Assembly: GCA_022842325.1 (NCBI GenBank) | Contig: JALHPU010000016.1 | Location: forward strand, 1-64,000 | Source of the DNA: Sulfuritalea sp. | Lineage (GTDB): Bacteria; Pseudomonadota; Gammaproteobacteria; Burkholderiales; Rhodocyclaceae | Length of the DNA stretch: 64,000 nt | Direction: 5' to 3' | Part shown: positions 17,406 through 25,395 of the stretch, in pieces | Position numbering within the stretch: position 1 is the stretch's first letter | Layout of the letters: every line of letters starts with the position of its first letter | Made by a program: the position numbers and the translations under genes | The notes under the pieces: model-generated | What the model was told of the DNA's origin: nothing | What the model saw: only the letters and a program-made list of their open reading frames with translations | The model's database searches: none

Positions 17406-18599
17406 ATGATCAGCCTCGCCGGCCGCGACATCCTGCATTCCTGGGGCAAGTTCGTCCTCACCGGGATCGGCCTCGGCCTGCTGATCGGCGCCACGCTGAC
17501 CATGGCCGGCGTCTATCGCGGCATGGTCGATGACGCGCAGGTATTGCTGACCAACAGCGGCGCCGACATCTGGGTGGTGCAGAAGGACACGCAGGGGCCC
17601 TACGCCGAAGCCTCGAACATCAAGGACGACGTCTACCGCGGCGTGCTCGGCCTGCCCGGCGTGGTCCAGGCGGCCAATGTCACCTACCTGACCATGCAGG
17701 TGCAGCATGGCGCCCGCGAGAGTCGCGCCATGGTGGTCGGCTTCGAACCCGGGCAGCCGGGCGAGCCGCCTTATCTGGTGGCGGGGCGGCGCTTGTTGCG
17801 CGGCCACTTCGAGGCCATCGCCGACGTCAGGACCGGCTTCCAGCTCGGCGAGCGCATCCGTATCCGGCGCCACGATTACGAAGTGGTCGGCCTGACGCGG
17901 CGCATGGTCTCCTCCGGCGGCGATCCGATGGCCTTCATCCCGCTCAAGGACGCGCAGGAGGCGCAGTTCCTCAAGGACAACGACGCGATCATCGCCGACC
18001 GCGCGCGCACCGCGGCCAACCCGGCACTCAATCGCCCCGGCGTACCCGGCCTGCTCGACGCCGTGAATGCGGCGCAGACCGTCAATCACAGCGTCAATGC
18101 GGTGCTGGTGAAAGTCGGCGCCGGCGCTACGGCGGAAACTGTGGCGCAGGAGATCCGCCGCTGGAAACATCTGCAGGCCTATACCCGCGAGCAGATGGAA
18201 GAAATCCTGGTGGCCAAGCTGATCGCCACCTCGGCCAAGCAGATCGGCATGTTCCTCGCGATCCTGACCGTGGTCAGCGCCGCCATCGTCGCCTTCATCA
18301 TCTACACCATGACCCTGGGCAAGATCCGCGAAATCGCGGTGCTGAAATTGATCGGCACGCGCAACCGTACCATCGCCGGCATGATCCTGCAGCAGGCGCT
18401 CGGCCTCGGCCTGATCGGCTTCGTCGTCGGCAAGATTTCCGCCACGCTGTGGGCGCCGGCCTTCCCGAAATACGTGCTGCTGGAAAGCGGCGACGCCCTG
18501 CGCGCCTTCCTCATCGTCATGCTGGTGTGCACCCTGGCCAGCACGCTGGCGATCCGCGCCGCGCTGAAGGTCGATCCGGCGACGGCGATCGGCGGCTGA
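17406..18599 (+). CDS. FtsX-like ABC exporter permease (DevC type)
   Basis: A 397-residue permease with one N-terminal membrane segment, a large periplasmic domain (residues ~45-270) and three C-terminal segments in the FtsX/MacB pattern (KQIGMFLAILTVVSAAIVAFIIYTMTLGK and IREIAVLKLIGTRNRTI). This matches DevC-type permeases, which with a DevB adaptor and DevA ATPase export lipids, peptides or small molecules. The start at 17406 is selected because it gives the short cytoplasmic lead ISLAGRDILHSWGKF; a longer frame to 17319 overlaps the adaptor gene. An inverted copy of the dispersed repeat lies at 18109-18133. Confidence 0.87.
   Translation: MISLAGRDILHSWGKFVLTGIGLGLLIGATLTMAGVYRGMVDDAQVLLTNSGADIWVVQKDTQGPYAEASNIKDDVYRGVLGLPGVVQAANVTYLTMQVQHGARESRAMVVGFEPGQPGEPPYLVAGRRLLRGHFEAIADVRTGFQLGERIRIRRHDYEVVGLTRRMVSSGGDPMAFIPLKDAQEAQFLKDNDAIIADRARTAANPALNRPGVPGLLDAVNAAQTVNHSVNAVLVKVGAGATAETVAQEIRRWKHLQAYTREQMEEILVAKLIATSAKQIGMFLAILTVVSAAIVAFIIYTMTLGKIREIAVLKLIGTRNRTIAGMILQQALGLGLIGFVVGKISATLWAPAFPKYVLLESGDALRAFLIVMLVCTLASTLAIRAALKVDPATAIGG
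18109..18133 (-). repeat. Dispersed repeat, inverted copy 4 (inside ABC permease)
   Basis: On the minus strand it reads GCCGTAGCGCCGGCGCCGAC then TTTCA. In the host gene the plus strand is read as KVGAGAT. Confidence 0.55.
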
Positions 18600-18600
18600 G

Positions 18601-19317
18601 ATGGAACAGGGCATTCGCATCGAGGGCTTGAGCAAGCGCTACGGCGAGGGGGATACCGCCGTCGAGGCGCTGAAGGACGTGAACATGAGCATCGCGCCGG
18701 GCGAAGTGGTCGGCCTGGTCGGCCCCAGCGGCTCGGGCAAGACCACGCTGCTCAAGTGCCTCGGCGCGGTGATCGAACCGACGCGCGGGCGCATGACCCT
18801 GGGCGGCGAAGCGATCTACGACAGTGCCCAGGGCGGCTGGAAAACGCCCGACCTGCGCGCCTTGCGGCGCGACCGCATCGGCTTCATCTTCCAGGCGCCC
18901 TACCTGATTCCCTTCCTCGACGTCACCGACAACGTGGCCCTGCTGCTCATGCTGGCCGGTCGCGCCAACGCGGCGTCGCGGGCGCGTGCGCTGGAACTGC
19001 TGCAGGCGCTCGACGTCGCCCATCGCGCCAGGGCGCAGCCCAGCGAACTCTCGGGCGGCGAACAGCAGCGCGTGTCGATCGCGCGCGCCCTGGCCAACCA
19101 GCCGCCGGTGATCCTCGCCGACGAGCCCACGGCGCCGCTCGACAGCCAGCGCGCACTGGCGGTGATGCGCATCCTCAACCAGATGGCCAGCCAGTACCAG
19201 ACCGCGATCATCGTCGTCACCCACGACGAGAAGATCATCCCCACCTTCAAGCGCATTTATCATATTCGCGACGGCAGAACGGTCGAGGAGGCCGGCGAGG
19301 GAAGGGACATTTCGTGA
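18601..19317 (+). CDS. ABC exporter ATPase (DevA/LolD/MacB class)
   Basis: A 238-residue ATP-binding protein with Walker A GPSGSGKTT, signature LSGGEQQR and Walker B VILADEPTAPLDS. The last is slightly unusual, because LolD/MacB proteins normally read DEPTGNLD. It powers the permease encoded one base upstream (stop and start nearly touch). The length is normal for LolD/DevA ATPases. In family terms it belongs to the type VII or mechanotransmission ABC transporters. The substrate is unknown; the sulfur- and disulfide-handling genes that follow suggest a thiol or sulfane-sulfur compound, as inference only. Confidence 0.92.
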   Translation: MEQGIRIEGLSKRYGEGDTAVEALKDVNMSIAPGEVVGLVGPSGSGKTTLLKCLGAVIEPTRGRMTLGGEAIYDSAQGGWKTPDLRALRRDRIGFIFQAPYLIPFLDVTDNVALLLMLAGRANAASRARALELLQALDVAHRARAQPSELSGGEQQRVSIARALANQPPVILADEPTAPLDSQRALAVMRILNQMASQYQTAIIVVTHDEKIIPTFKRIYHIRDGRTVEEAGEGRDIS

Positions 19318-19327
19318 GAATCGCCGC

Positions 19328-20584
19328 ATGATCGCTGCGCTGCGCGCCGTCCTGCTCGCGCTCCTGCTGGCCGCCGTCGCGCACCCGGCCAGCGCCGATG
19401 AGCCGTGGCTGCGCAGCGGCGCCGACGGCCAGCCGGAAGTGCAGCTGTATTTCTTCTGGTCGCTGAGCTGCCCGCACTGCACGGCGGCCCATCCCTTCAT
19501 CGAGGCCATTCCGCAGGCGCGGCCCTGGGTCCGGCTGCAGGCGCTGGAACTCTCGCGCCACCCGGAGCATGTGCAGCAGTACGAGGCGATGGCGCGCGCC
19601 ATCGGCGAGCAGGCCGCCGCGGTGCCGGCGCTGATTTTCTGCGGCGAGATGCATGTCGGCTGGGATGGCGATGAAATCACCGGGGCGACCGTGCGCCGTC
19701 GCCTCGACGAATGCCGCGCGCGGGTGGCGGGTGGCACGGCCACCCGCGCGCAGCCGCCGGCCGCGACAAGGATCGATCTGCCGCTGGTCGGCGCGCTCGA
19801 CCCTGCCAGCCTCTCGCTGCCGGCGCTGACCCTGGTGCTGGCCGGGCTCGACGCCTTCAATCCCTGCGCCTTCTTCGTCCTGCTGTTCCTGCTCTCGATG
19901 ATGGCGCACCAGAAAAGCCGTGCGCGCATGCTGCTCATCGGCGGCGTCTTCGTCGCCATTTCCGGCCTGATGTATTTCGCCTTCATGGCGGCCTGGCTCA
20001 ATGTGTTCCAGCTCTTCGGCCATCTCGCCTGGGTGACGCTGGCCGCAGGCGCGCTGGCGGTATTCGTCGGCGCGGTGAACATCAAGGACTTCTTCGCCTT
20101 CGAGCAGGGGCTCACGCTGTCGATTCCCGAAGCGAAAAAGCCCGACATCTTCCGCCGCACGCGCGCCATCCTCGCCGCCGAAAACCTGCCGGCCATGCTC
20201 GCCGCCACGGTGGTCCTGGCGATCGCCGCCAACTTCTACGAATTGCTGTGCACGGCCGGCTTTCCGATGGTCTATACGCGTCTGCTGACGCTGGCCGATC
20301 TGTCGCCGGCCGCGCGCTATGGCTACCTCGCCGCCTACAACCTGATCTACGTCGTGCCGCTGGCGGCCATCGTCGCGGTCTTCGCCGGCAGTCTGGGCGC
20401 GCGCAAGCTCAGCGAGCGCGAAGGCCGCCTGCTCAAGCTGCTGTCCGGTGTCATGATGCTGGAACTTGGCGCGCTGCTGCTGCTGGCGCCCGAGCGCGTG
20501 AGCCAGACCGGCATCGCCTTCGGCCTGATGGCGGTCGCGGTGGGCATCACTTTCATTGCGTCGAAACTTTCCCGGGAAAACTGA
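19328..20584 (+). CDS. Thioredoxin-like/CcdA-like fusion membrane protein
   Basis: A 418-residue protein with a signal peptide, a periplasmic thioredoxin-fold domain (residues ~25-135) with the active site SCPHC (Cys48, Cys51), then a DsbD/CcdA-like transmembrane domain with the two membrane cysteines in DAFNPCAFF (Cys180) and ELLCTAGFP (Cys308). By analogy with DsbD and ScsB, the membrane cysteines would carry electrons across the membrane to the fused CPHC domain. A CPHC motif is DsbA-like, so the direction of flow is open. It follows the ABC ATPase by 10 bases and precedes a rhodanese by one base. Confidence 0.78.
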   Translation: MIAALRAVLLALLLAAVAHPASADEPWLRSGADGQPEVQLYFFWSLSCPHCTAAHPFIEAIPQARPWVRLQALELSRHPEHVQQYEAMARAIGEQAAAVPALIFCGEMHVGWDGDEITGATVRRRLDECRARVAGGTATRAQPPAATRIDLPLVGALDPASLSLPALTLVLAGLDAFNPCAFFVLLFLLSMMAHQKSRARMLLIGGVFVAISGLMYFAFMAAWLNVFQLFGHLAWVTLAAGALAVFVGAVNIKDFFAFEQGLTLSIPEAKKPDIFRRTRAILAAENLPAMLAATVVLAIAANFYELLCTAGFPMVYTRLLTLADLSPAARYGYLAAYNLIYVVPLAAIVAVFAGSLGARKLSEREGRLLKLLSGVMMLELGALLLLAPERVSQTGIAFGLMAVAVGITFIASKLSREN

Positions 20585-20585
20585 A

Positions 20586-21518
20586 ATGTCGAAATGGCTG
20601 AAGATCGCATTGCTGTGCATCGTGTCCGCTCTGGCCGGGATCGGCCACGCAGCTGACAAGCCCGATTTCCTGGTCGATGCCGACTGGCTGGCCGAGAGGC
20701 TCAAGGACCCGAAGCTGGTGGTGCTCGAAGTGCGCTACCACCCTCATCGCCACCACACCGTCGGCCACATTCCCGGCGCCGTGCAGGTGCAGCGCTTCGC
20801 TGACCTCGGCGCCAATGACGAAATGCCGATCATGCGCTTTCCTTCCCGCGCCGCCTTCCAGGCCACGTTGCGGCGCTGGGGCATCAACGACGATTCCACC
20901 GTGGTGGTCTATGACGATTCCTCGACCGCGCTGGCTTCGCGCGTGATGTTCCTGCTCGACCTGTATGGTTTCGACATGCAGCGCGTCAAGCTGCTCGACG
21001 GCGGCACCATCGGCTGGACCGGCTTCAACGAGCTGATCAAGGCGCCGACGGCAAAACGCGCGCCGGGCAAGGTGAGGCTGAAGGCCCCCGCTGCCAATGC
21101 CATGGTCGGCTGGGGCGATGTCTACCGCGACGTAGTGGCGGCACGCGATCCGCAGATCACGCTGCTCGATGCCCGTCCGGCCGACATGTACGACGGCAGC
21201 CGGATCCAGCACTCGGTGCAGGGCGGCCACATCCCCGGCGCCATCAACATCGTCAGCCTGCAGGGCGTCGACGGCCAGTCGCAGCAGTGGAAGTCCCTCG
21301 CCGAGCTGGCCGCGATCTACAAGGACGTGCCGCGCAGCGGCACCGTCATCGCCTACTGCCACGACGGCTTCCGCTCCACCCTGACCTGGCTGCAGCTGAA
21401 AGCACTCGGCTACCGGAACGTGCGCGTCTACAACGGCGGCTGGAGCGACTGGGACCGTACCCTGACCCTGCCGATCGTGAAGGGCGACAAGCCCTACGAC
21501 GCCGACTTCTCGCTCTAG
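20586..21518 (+). CDS. Periplasmic two-domain rhodanese (sulfurtransferase)
   Basis: A 310-residue thiosulfate/3-mercaptopyruvate-type sulfurtransferase with a signal peptide (cleavage after HAA) and two rhodanese domains. The C-terminal domain carries the active loop AYCHDGFRST with the catalytic cysteine. The N-terminal domain has EVRYHPHRHHTVGHIPGAV, rich in histidine. It moves sulfane sulfur between a donor and a thiophilic acceptor such as cyanide, a thiol or arsenite. It is the last gene of the TetR operon, one base after the thioredoxin-CcdA fusion. The start at 20586 gives the signal peptide. Confidence 0.9.
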   Translation: MSKWLKIALLCIVSALAGIGHAADKPDFLVDADWLAERLKDPKLVVLEVRYHPHRHHTVGHIPGAVQVQRFADLGANDEMPIMRFPSRAAFQATLRRWGINDDSTVVVYDDSSTALASRVMFLLDLYGFDMQRVKLLDGGTIGWTGFNELIKAPTAKRAPGKVRLKAPAANAMVGWGDVYRDVVAARDPQITLLDARPADMYDGSRIQHSVQGGHIPGAINIVSLQGVDGQSQQWKSLAELAAIYKDVPRSGTVIAYCHDGFRSTLTWLQLKALGYRNVRVYNGGWSDWDRTLTLPIVKGDKPYDADFSL

Positions 21519-21571
21519 GATTCGAGCGAAACATCATTCAGCCTTCGCCGGCAGCCAAAGCCGCGTCGCGC

Positions 21572-21620
21572 TTGACTGAAACGCGAAGCGGCGCCTAGAA
21601 TGTTTCCATCATTCTGGAAA
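21572..21620 (+). promoter_or_regulatory. Promoter and operator of the arsR-arsC-acr3 operon
   Basis: TTGACT (21572-21577) and TAGAAT (21596-21601) are 18 bases apart. The palindrome TTTCCATCATTCTGGAAA (21603-21620) begins two bases after the -10 box and covers the expected start site just before arsR, the place for ArsR repression. Confidence 0.85.
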
Positions 21621-21621
21621 T

Positions 21622-21981
21622 ATGAAAGCAACTCCGATGGATACCACCCAGGCCGTCGATAAGCTGGCCGCGCTGGCGCAGGAAACCCGCTTGCGGATCT
21701 TCCGGCTGCTGGTCGAGCAGGGGCCGCAGGGTTTGCATGCCGGCGCCATTTCGGAGGCGCTGGCGCTGCCGCCCGCCACCCTGTCTTTTCATGTCGCGCA
21801 TCTGGCCCGCAGCGGCCTGGTCACCTCGCGCCAGGAAGGCCGCTTCATCTTCTATGCAGCGGGCTTTGCGGCGATGGATGACCTGATTGCCTATCTCACC
21901 GACAACTGCTGCCAGGGTGGCCAATGCCTGCCGAAGACCGTGGCACGCGCTACCACCGCCCGCCGTCGCAAGCCGGCTTGA
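21622..21981 (+). CDS. arsR: ArsR-family arsenite-responsive repressor, C-terminal Cys type
   Basis: A 119-residue winged-helix repressor. The recognition region is LPPATLSFHVAHLARSGLV, and the C-terminal cluster NCCQGGQC (Cys96, Cys97, Cys102) matches the As(III) site of Acidithiobacillus-type ArsR, different from the CXC site of the first arsR in this window. It controls arsC-acr3 and following genes through the palindrome directly upstream. Two starts are possible, ATG 21622 and ATG 21637 (MDTTQAV); neither has a strong ribosome site. Having two ArsR types suggests two separately acquired arsenic modules. Confidence 0.9.
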   Translation: MKATPMDTTQAVDKLAALAQETRLRIFRLLVEQGPQGLHAGAISEALALPPATLSFHVAHLARSGLVTSRQEGRFIFYAAGFAAMDDLIAYLTDNCCQGGQCLPKTVARATTARRRKPA

Positions 21982-21990
21982 GGAGATTCC

Positions 21991-22476
21991 ATGGCTTTCA
22001 ATGTTCTGGTGTTATGCACCGGCAATTCCGCCCGATCGATTCTGGGTGAAATGCTGTTCAATCACCTCGGCCGAGGCCGCATCAAGGCGTATTCGGCCGG
22101 CAGCAAGCCGGGCGGCGTGGTCAATCCCGTAGCGATCGAGACGCTGCAGAAGCACGGTGTCCCCTGCGACGGCGCGCGCAGCAAATCCTGGGACGAGTTT
22201 GCCGTCTCCTCAGCACCGACAATTGACTTCATCTTCACCGTCTGTGGCAACGCGGCGGCAGAAACCTGCCCGGTCTGGCCCGGCCATCCGGCCACCGCCC
22301 ACTGGGGCATACCCGATCCCGCCCATGTCGAGCCGATGGAAGCAAGGCGCGAGGCCTTCGAGCAGGCCTACCAGTCGCTGAAACAACGCATCGAGGCTTT
22401 CCTCGCCCTGCCGCTCGAAACCATGACGCCGCAAGAGTCGGCGCTGGCGGCACGGCGAATTCACTTTGGGGAATAG
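21991..22476 (+). CDS. arsC: Arsenate reductase, thioredoxin-coupled LMW-PTP type
   Basis: A 161-residue cytoplasmic enzyme reducing arsenate to arsenite. It has the phosphatase loop LCTGNSARS with catalytic Cys9, and the pair Cys85 and Cys93 in VCGNAAAETCP, the relay cysteines of thioredoxin-dependent ArsC. Length is longer than the usual ~135-140 residues because of a tail after about residue 140. The last codons (22432-22456) are an inverted copy of the dispersed repeat, so the tail may come from repeat insertion. It lies between arsR and the arsenite exporter. Confidence 0.94.
   Translation: MAFNVLVLCTGNSARSILGEMLFNHLGRGRIKAYSAGSKPGGVVNPVAIETLQKHGVPCDGARSKSWDEFAVSSAPTIDFIFTVCGNAAAETCPVWPGHPATAHWGIPDPAHVEPMEARREAFEQAYQSLKQRIEAFLALPLETMTPQESALAARRIHFGE
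22432..22456 (-). repeat. Dispersed repeat, inverted copy 5 (3' end of arsC)
   Basis: On the minus strand it is an exact consensus copy, GCCGTGCCGCCAGCGCCGAC then TCTTG. It forms the codons for the ESALAAR part of the ArsC tail, 20 bases before the stop. Confidence 0.7.
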
Positions 22477-22479
22477 TCC

Positions 22480-23550
22480 ATGTCGGCACAATGCGAAGTC
22501 ACCGCCAAGCTCGCCGCCAATGCGCCGATGAGCCTGTTCGAGCGCTACCTGACGGTCTGGGTGTTTCTCTGCATCGTGGTTGGCATTGCGCTCGGCCAGT
22601 GGTTGCCGGCACCGTTCCAGATGCTGGGCAAGCTCGAAGTGGCGCGGGTCAACCTGCCGGTCGGCCTGCTGATCTGGGTCATGATCATCCCGATGCTGGT
22701 CAAGGTGGATTTCGGCGCGCTGCACGAAGTCCGCAACCATGTCAAAGGCATCGGCGTGACGCTGTTCGTGAACTGGCTGGTGAAGCCCTTCTCGATGGCC
22801 TTCCTGGCCTGGCTGTTCATCCGCAACGTCTTCGCACCCTGGCTGCCGGCCGACCAGCTCGACAGCTACATCGCCGGCCTGATCCTGCTCGCCGCCGCGC
22901 CCTGCACGGCCATGGTCTTCGTCTGGAGCCGGCTGACCAATGGCGATCCGCTGTTCACCCTGTCGCAGGTGGCCTTGAACGACAGCATCATGATCGTCGC
23001 CTTCGCCCCTCTGGTGGCCTTCCTGCTCGGCATCTCGGCCATCACCGTGCCCTGGGACACTCTGTTCACCTCGGTGGTGCTCTACATCGTGATCCCGGTG
23101 ATCCTCGCCCAGCTCTGGCGCAAGTCGCTGCTCAGGAAAGGACAAGCGCACTTTGACAAAACCATGGAACAGATCGGCCCCTGGTCGATCAGCGCGCTGC
23201 TGGCCACGCTGGTGCTGCTGTTCGCCTTCCAGGGCAAGGCCATCATCGACCAGCCGCTGATCATCGCGCTCTTGGCGGTGCCGATCCTGATCCAGGTCTT
23301 CTTCAATTCGGCACTGGCTTACTGGCTCAATCGCGCGGTCGGCGAGAAGCACAACGTCGCCTGCCCCTCGGCCCTGATCGGCGCTTCGAACTTCTTCGAA
23401 CTCGCCGTCGCTGCCGCGATCAGCCTGTTCGGCTTCGAATCCGGCGCCGCGCTGGCGACCGTGGTCGGGGTGCTGATCGAAGTGCCGGTGATGCTGCTGG
23501 TGGTCAAGGTGGTCAATTCCAGCAAGGGCTGGTACGAAGCGAAGGCATAG
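22480..23550 (+). CDS. acr3: Arsenite efflux permease Acr3
   Basis: A 356-residue permease with ten membrane segments. Family marks include MSLFERYLTVWVFLCIVVGIALG at the start, the segment-4 block AAAPCTAMVFVWSRLTNGDPLFTL with the essential cysteine, and the C-terminal ALIGASNFFELAVAAAISLFG. It expels arsenite in exchange for protons. It follows arsC by three bases and so completes the arsenate detoxification pair; it also protects a cell that makes arsenate in the periplasm with the arx enzymes encoded 18 kb away. Confidence 0.96.
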   Translation: MSAQCEVTAKLAANAPMSLFERYLTVWVFLCIVVGIALGQWLPAPFQMLGKLEVARVNLPVGLLIWVMIIPMLVKVDFGALHEVRNHVKGIGVTLFVNWLVKPFSMAFLAWLFIRNVFAPWLPADQLDSYIAGLILLAAAPCTAMVFVWSRLTNGDPLFTLSQVALNDSIMIVAFAPLVAFLLGISAITVPWDTLFTSVVLYIVIPVILAQLWRKSLLRKGQAHFDKTMEQIGPWSISALLATLVLLFAFQGKAIIDQPLIIALLAVPILIQVFFNSALAYWLNRAVGEKHNVACPSALIGASNFFELAVAAAISLFGFESGAALATVVGVLIEVPVMLLVVKVVNSSKGWYEAKA

Positions 23551-23556
23551 GCTGCC

Positions 23557-24996
23557 GTGAACCTCGTCATCGCCGCCCTGCAAAGCGGGCTCGCCAGCCT
23601 CGCCTCCTATCTCGCGGCGCATGTGCTGCTGTGCCTGGTGCCGGCCTTCTTCATCGCCGGCGCGCTCTCGGCGCTGGTGCCGCAGCAGTCGATCATCCGC
23701 TTCCTCGGCCCGGGCGCGTCGAAGTGGGTCTCCTATCCGGCGGCGGCCGGTGCCGGCAGCCTGCTCGCGGTGTGTTCCTGCACCGTGCAGCCGCTGTTCG
23801 CCGGCATCTACTCCAAGGGCGCGGGGCTGGGGCCGGCGGTGACCTTCCTGTTCTTCGCGCCGGCGGCCAACATCCTCGCACTGTCCTACACCGGCGTCGC
23901 GCTTGGCGCCGATTTCGCGATTGCGCGCGTGGTGCTGGCGCTGTGCTTCGGCATCGGTATCGGCCTCTTGATGGCGCTGCTGTTCCATCGCGACGACACC
24001 GCGCGCACCGATGCGATAGCCGCGTTTGCTCCCGGCGCGGGCATTTCGCGCCAGACATTGCTGTTCCTCGCCGTGCTGGTTGCACTGTTGATCGCCGGCA
24101 CACTGAAAGTCGACTGGCTCGCCGCACCGCTGTTCAGCACCGTGCTGCCCTGGGAGGGCGCGGCGGCAGCGCAGGGCTTGCTCGACCGGCTGGTGCCGGT
24201 GAATGAAATCAAGGGCGAGGAAGGCCTCAGCCTGCAGGGCCTGAGCCTGATCGGCCTCTTGCTCGCGATGGGCGCCGCGGCCTGGCGTGGGCTGGGCAAG
24301 GTCGATGCCGGCTTCAATCGCCTGACCTGGCTGGCGCTGGGCCTCACCGTCGCCACGCTGGCCTTCGCCGCGCTCGGCGTGCGGGCCAACGCGGCCGGCC
24401 TCGCGCTGACCGTCAGCGGGCGCACGCTGGCCGTGATCGTGCTGTGCCTCACCATCATCCCGCTGGCGCGGCGCTTCGAGGCCTGGGACATGCAGCAGTG
24501 GCTGTGGGAAACCTGGCGCTTCATCATGCTGATCTTTCCGCTGCTGGTGGTCGGCGTGTTCCTGGTCGGTGTGGTGCGCAGCTTCATCCAGCCCGAGTGG
24601 ATCCAGTTCATCGCCGGCAGCAACACGCTGCTGGCAAATTTCGCCGGCGTGGTGTTCGGCGTCTTCATGTACTTCCCGACCCTGGTCGAAGTGCCGATCG
24701 CGAAAATGTTTCTGTCGCTGGGCATGCATCCGGGGCCGCTGATCGCCTACCTGATGGCCGATCCGGAACTCTCGCTGCAGAGCATCCTGATCACCACCGC
24801 CATCATCGGCAAGCTCAAGGCCTGGACTTACGTCGGCCTCGTCGCGCTGTTCTCGACCGCCGCCGGGTTGAGCTACGGCGCGTGGATCGACGGCACGCCC
24901 TTGGCCGTCCTCACACTGATCATCGGCGGCTTCATCGCTACGCTGATGGTGTTGGTACATTTCATCGAACGCAGCCGGCGCCTGCCGGTGCACTGA
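23557..24996 (+). CDS. ArsP/DUF318-type permease (long form)
   Basis: A 479-residue membrane protein with about ten to twelve hydrophobic segments. The N-terminal half has SLLAVCSCTVQPLFAGIYSKGAG, the CSC motif of the DUF318 permeases, and the C-terminal half has NFAGVVFGVFMYFPTLVEVPIAK. It starts at GTG 23557, six bases after acr3. Homologues in arsenic operons are usually annotated only as permeases; efflux of an arsenic species is likely from context. A small thioredoxin follows, repeating the permease-thioredoxin pairing at 10968-12365, although the two permeases differ in length and belong to different subgroups. Confidence 0.83.
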   Translation: MNLVIAALQSGLASLASYLAAHVLLCLVPAFFIAGALSALVPQQSIIRFLGPGASKWVSYPAAAGAGSLLAVCSCTVQPLFAGIYSKGAGLGPAVTFLFFAPAANILALSYTGVALGADFAIARVVLALCFGIGIGLLMALLFHRDDTARTDAIAAFAPGAGISRQTLLFLAVLVALLIAGTLKVDWLAAPLFSTVLPWEGAAAAQGLLDRLVPVNEIKGEEGLSLQGLSLIGLLLAMGAAAWRGLGKVDAGFNRLTWLALGLTVATLAFAALGVRANAAGLALTVSGRTLAVIVLCLTIIPLARRFEAWDMQQWLWETWRFIMLIFPLLVVGVFLVGVVRSFIQPEWIQFIAGSNTLLANFAGVVFGVFMYFPTLVEVPIAKMFLSLGMHPGPLIAYLMADPELSLQSILITTAIIGKLKAWTYVGLVALFSTAAGLSYGAWIDGTPLAVLTLIIGGFIATLMVLVHFIERSRRLPVH

Positions 24997-25011
24997 TTCA
25001 AAGGAGACATC

Positions 25012-25248
25012 ATGCAGATCAAGATACTCGGCACCGGCTGCGCCAAGTGCCAGCGGCTGGAGCAGCTCACACGCGAAGTCGTCGCCGAACTCGACGTCGA
25101 TGCGACGTTCGACCATGTGCGCGACATGCAGGCGATCATGGCCTACCCGGTCATGACCACGCCGGCGCTGGTGATCGACGAGGAAGTCATGGTCTTCGGC
25201 CGCATGCCGAGCAAGGACGAGATCGCCGGCTGGATCAGGCAGGCGTGA
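25012..25248 (+). CDS. Small thioredoxin-like protein (CAKC active site)
   Basis: A 78-residue cytoplasmic thioredoxin-fold protein with the motif GTGCAKCQRLEQL and the cis-proline segment MTTPALVIDEE. It is a paralogue of the protein encoded at 12135. It lies 15 bases behind the DUF318 permease with ribosome site AAAGGAG. A role as thiol partner of the permease or of ArsC is plausible from recurrent neighbourhood; none is shown by the sequence. The last bases of the gene are followed by a dispersed repeat copy. Confidence 0.88.
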   Translation: MQIKILGTGCAKCQRLEQLTREVVAELDVDATFDHVRDMQAIMAYPVMTTPALVIDEEVMVFGRMPSKDEIAGWIRQA

Positions 25249-25259
25249 TCGCCGTAGCC

Positions 25260-25284
25260 GCCGTACCATCAGCGCCGACTTTCA
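25260..25284 (+). repeat. Dispersed repeat, copy 6 (after the thioredoxin gene)
   Basis: It reads GCCGTACCATCAGCGCCGAC then TTTCA, in the spacer 12 bases after the thioredoxin stop. Confidence 0.65.
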
Positions 25285-25320
25285 TCAGGAGTCAATCATG
25301 AGCGACACCCAGCAATTCTA
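25285..25320 (+). repeat. Duplicated gene start of the OsmC gene (aborted copy)
   Basis: The ribosome site and first codons of the OsmC gene occur twice, 99 bases apart. The upstream copy, AGGAG then ATGAGCGACACCCAGCA (25297-25313), ends in a TAG after seven codons (MSDTQQF). The downstream copy at 25396 is the real start. This is a local duplication that left a leader-like mini-ORF. Confidence 0.75.
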
Positions 25321-25337
25321 GTTGCGGCCGCTGCGCT

Positions 25338-25360
25338 TAACGCCGATAGATCCGGCGTTA
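25338..25360 (+). other. Hairpin between the duplicated starts
   Basis: Perfect 8-base arms TAACGCCG (25338-25345) and CGGCGTTA (25353-25360) with a 7-base loop, no T-run. It lies between the aborted mini-ORF and the OsmC gene and could act with the mini-ORF in translational control. Confidence 0.5.
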
Positions 25361-25395
25361 GCCTTCACTGAAACTGCGTCTTAAAGGAGAAATTA

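Noticed and set aside
22210-25269. A 1019-codon open frame on the minus strand opposite acr3 and the permease
   Set aside because: It is antisense to well-supported membrane proteins and its translation is low-complexity (rich in His, Asp, Glu, Gln and Arg), the typical shadow of GC-rich hydrophobic genes.
25331-25363. Integron attC-like site (GCTTAAC ... GTTAGCC)
   Set aside because: The inner arms pair well, but the right core does not match GTTRRRY and there are only about 16 bases between the two cores, far too short for an attC site; no integrase gene is present.
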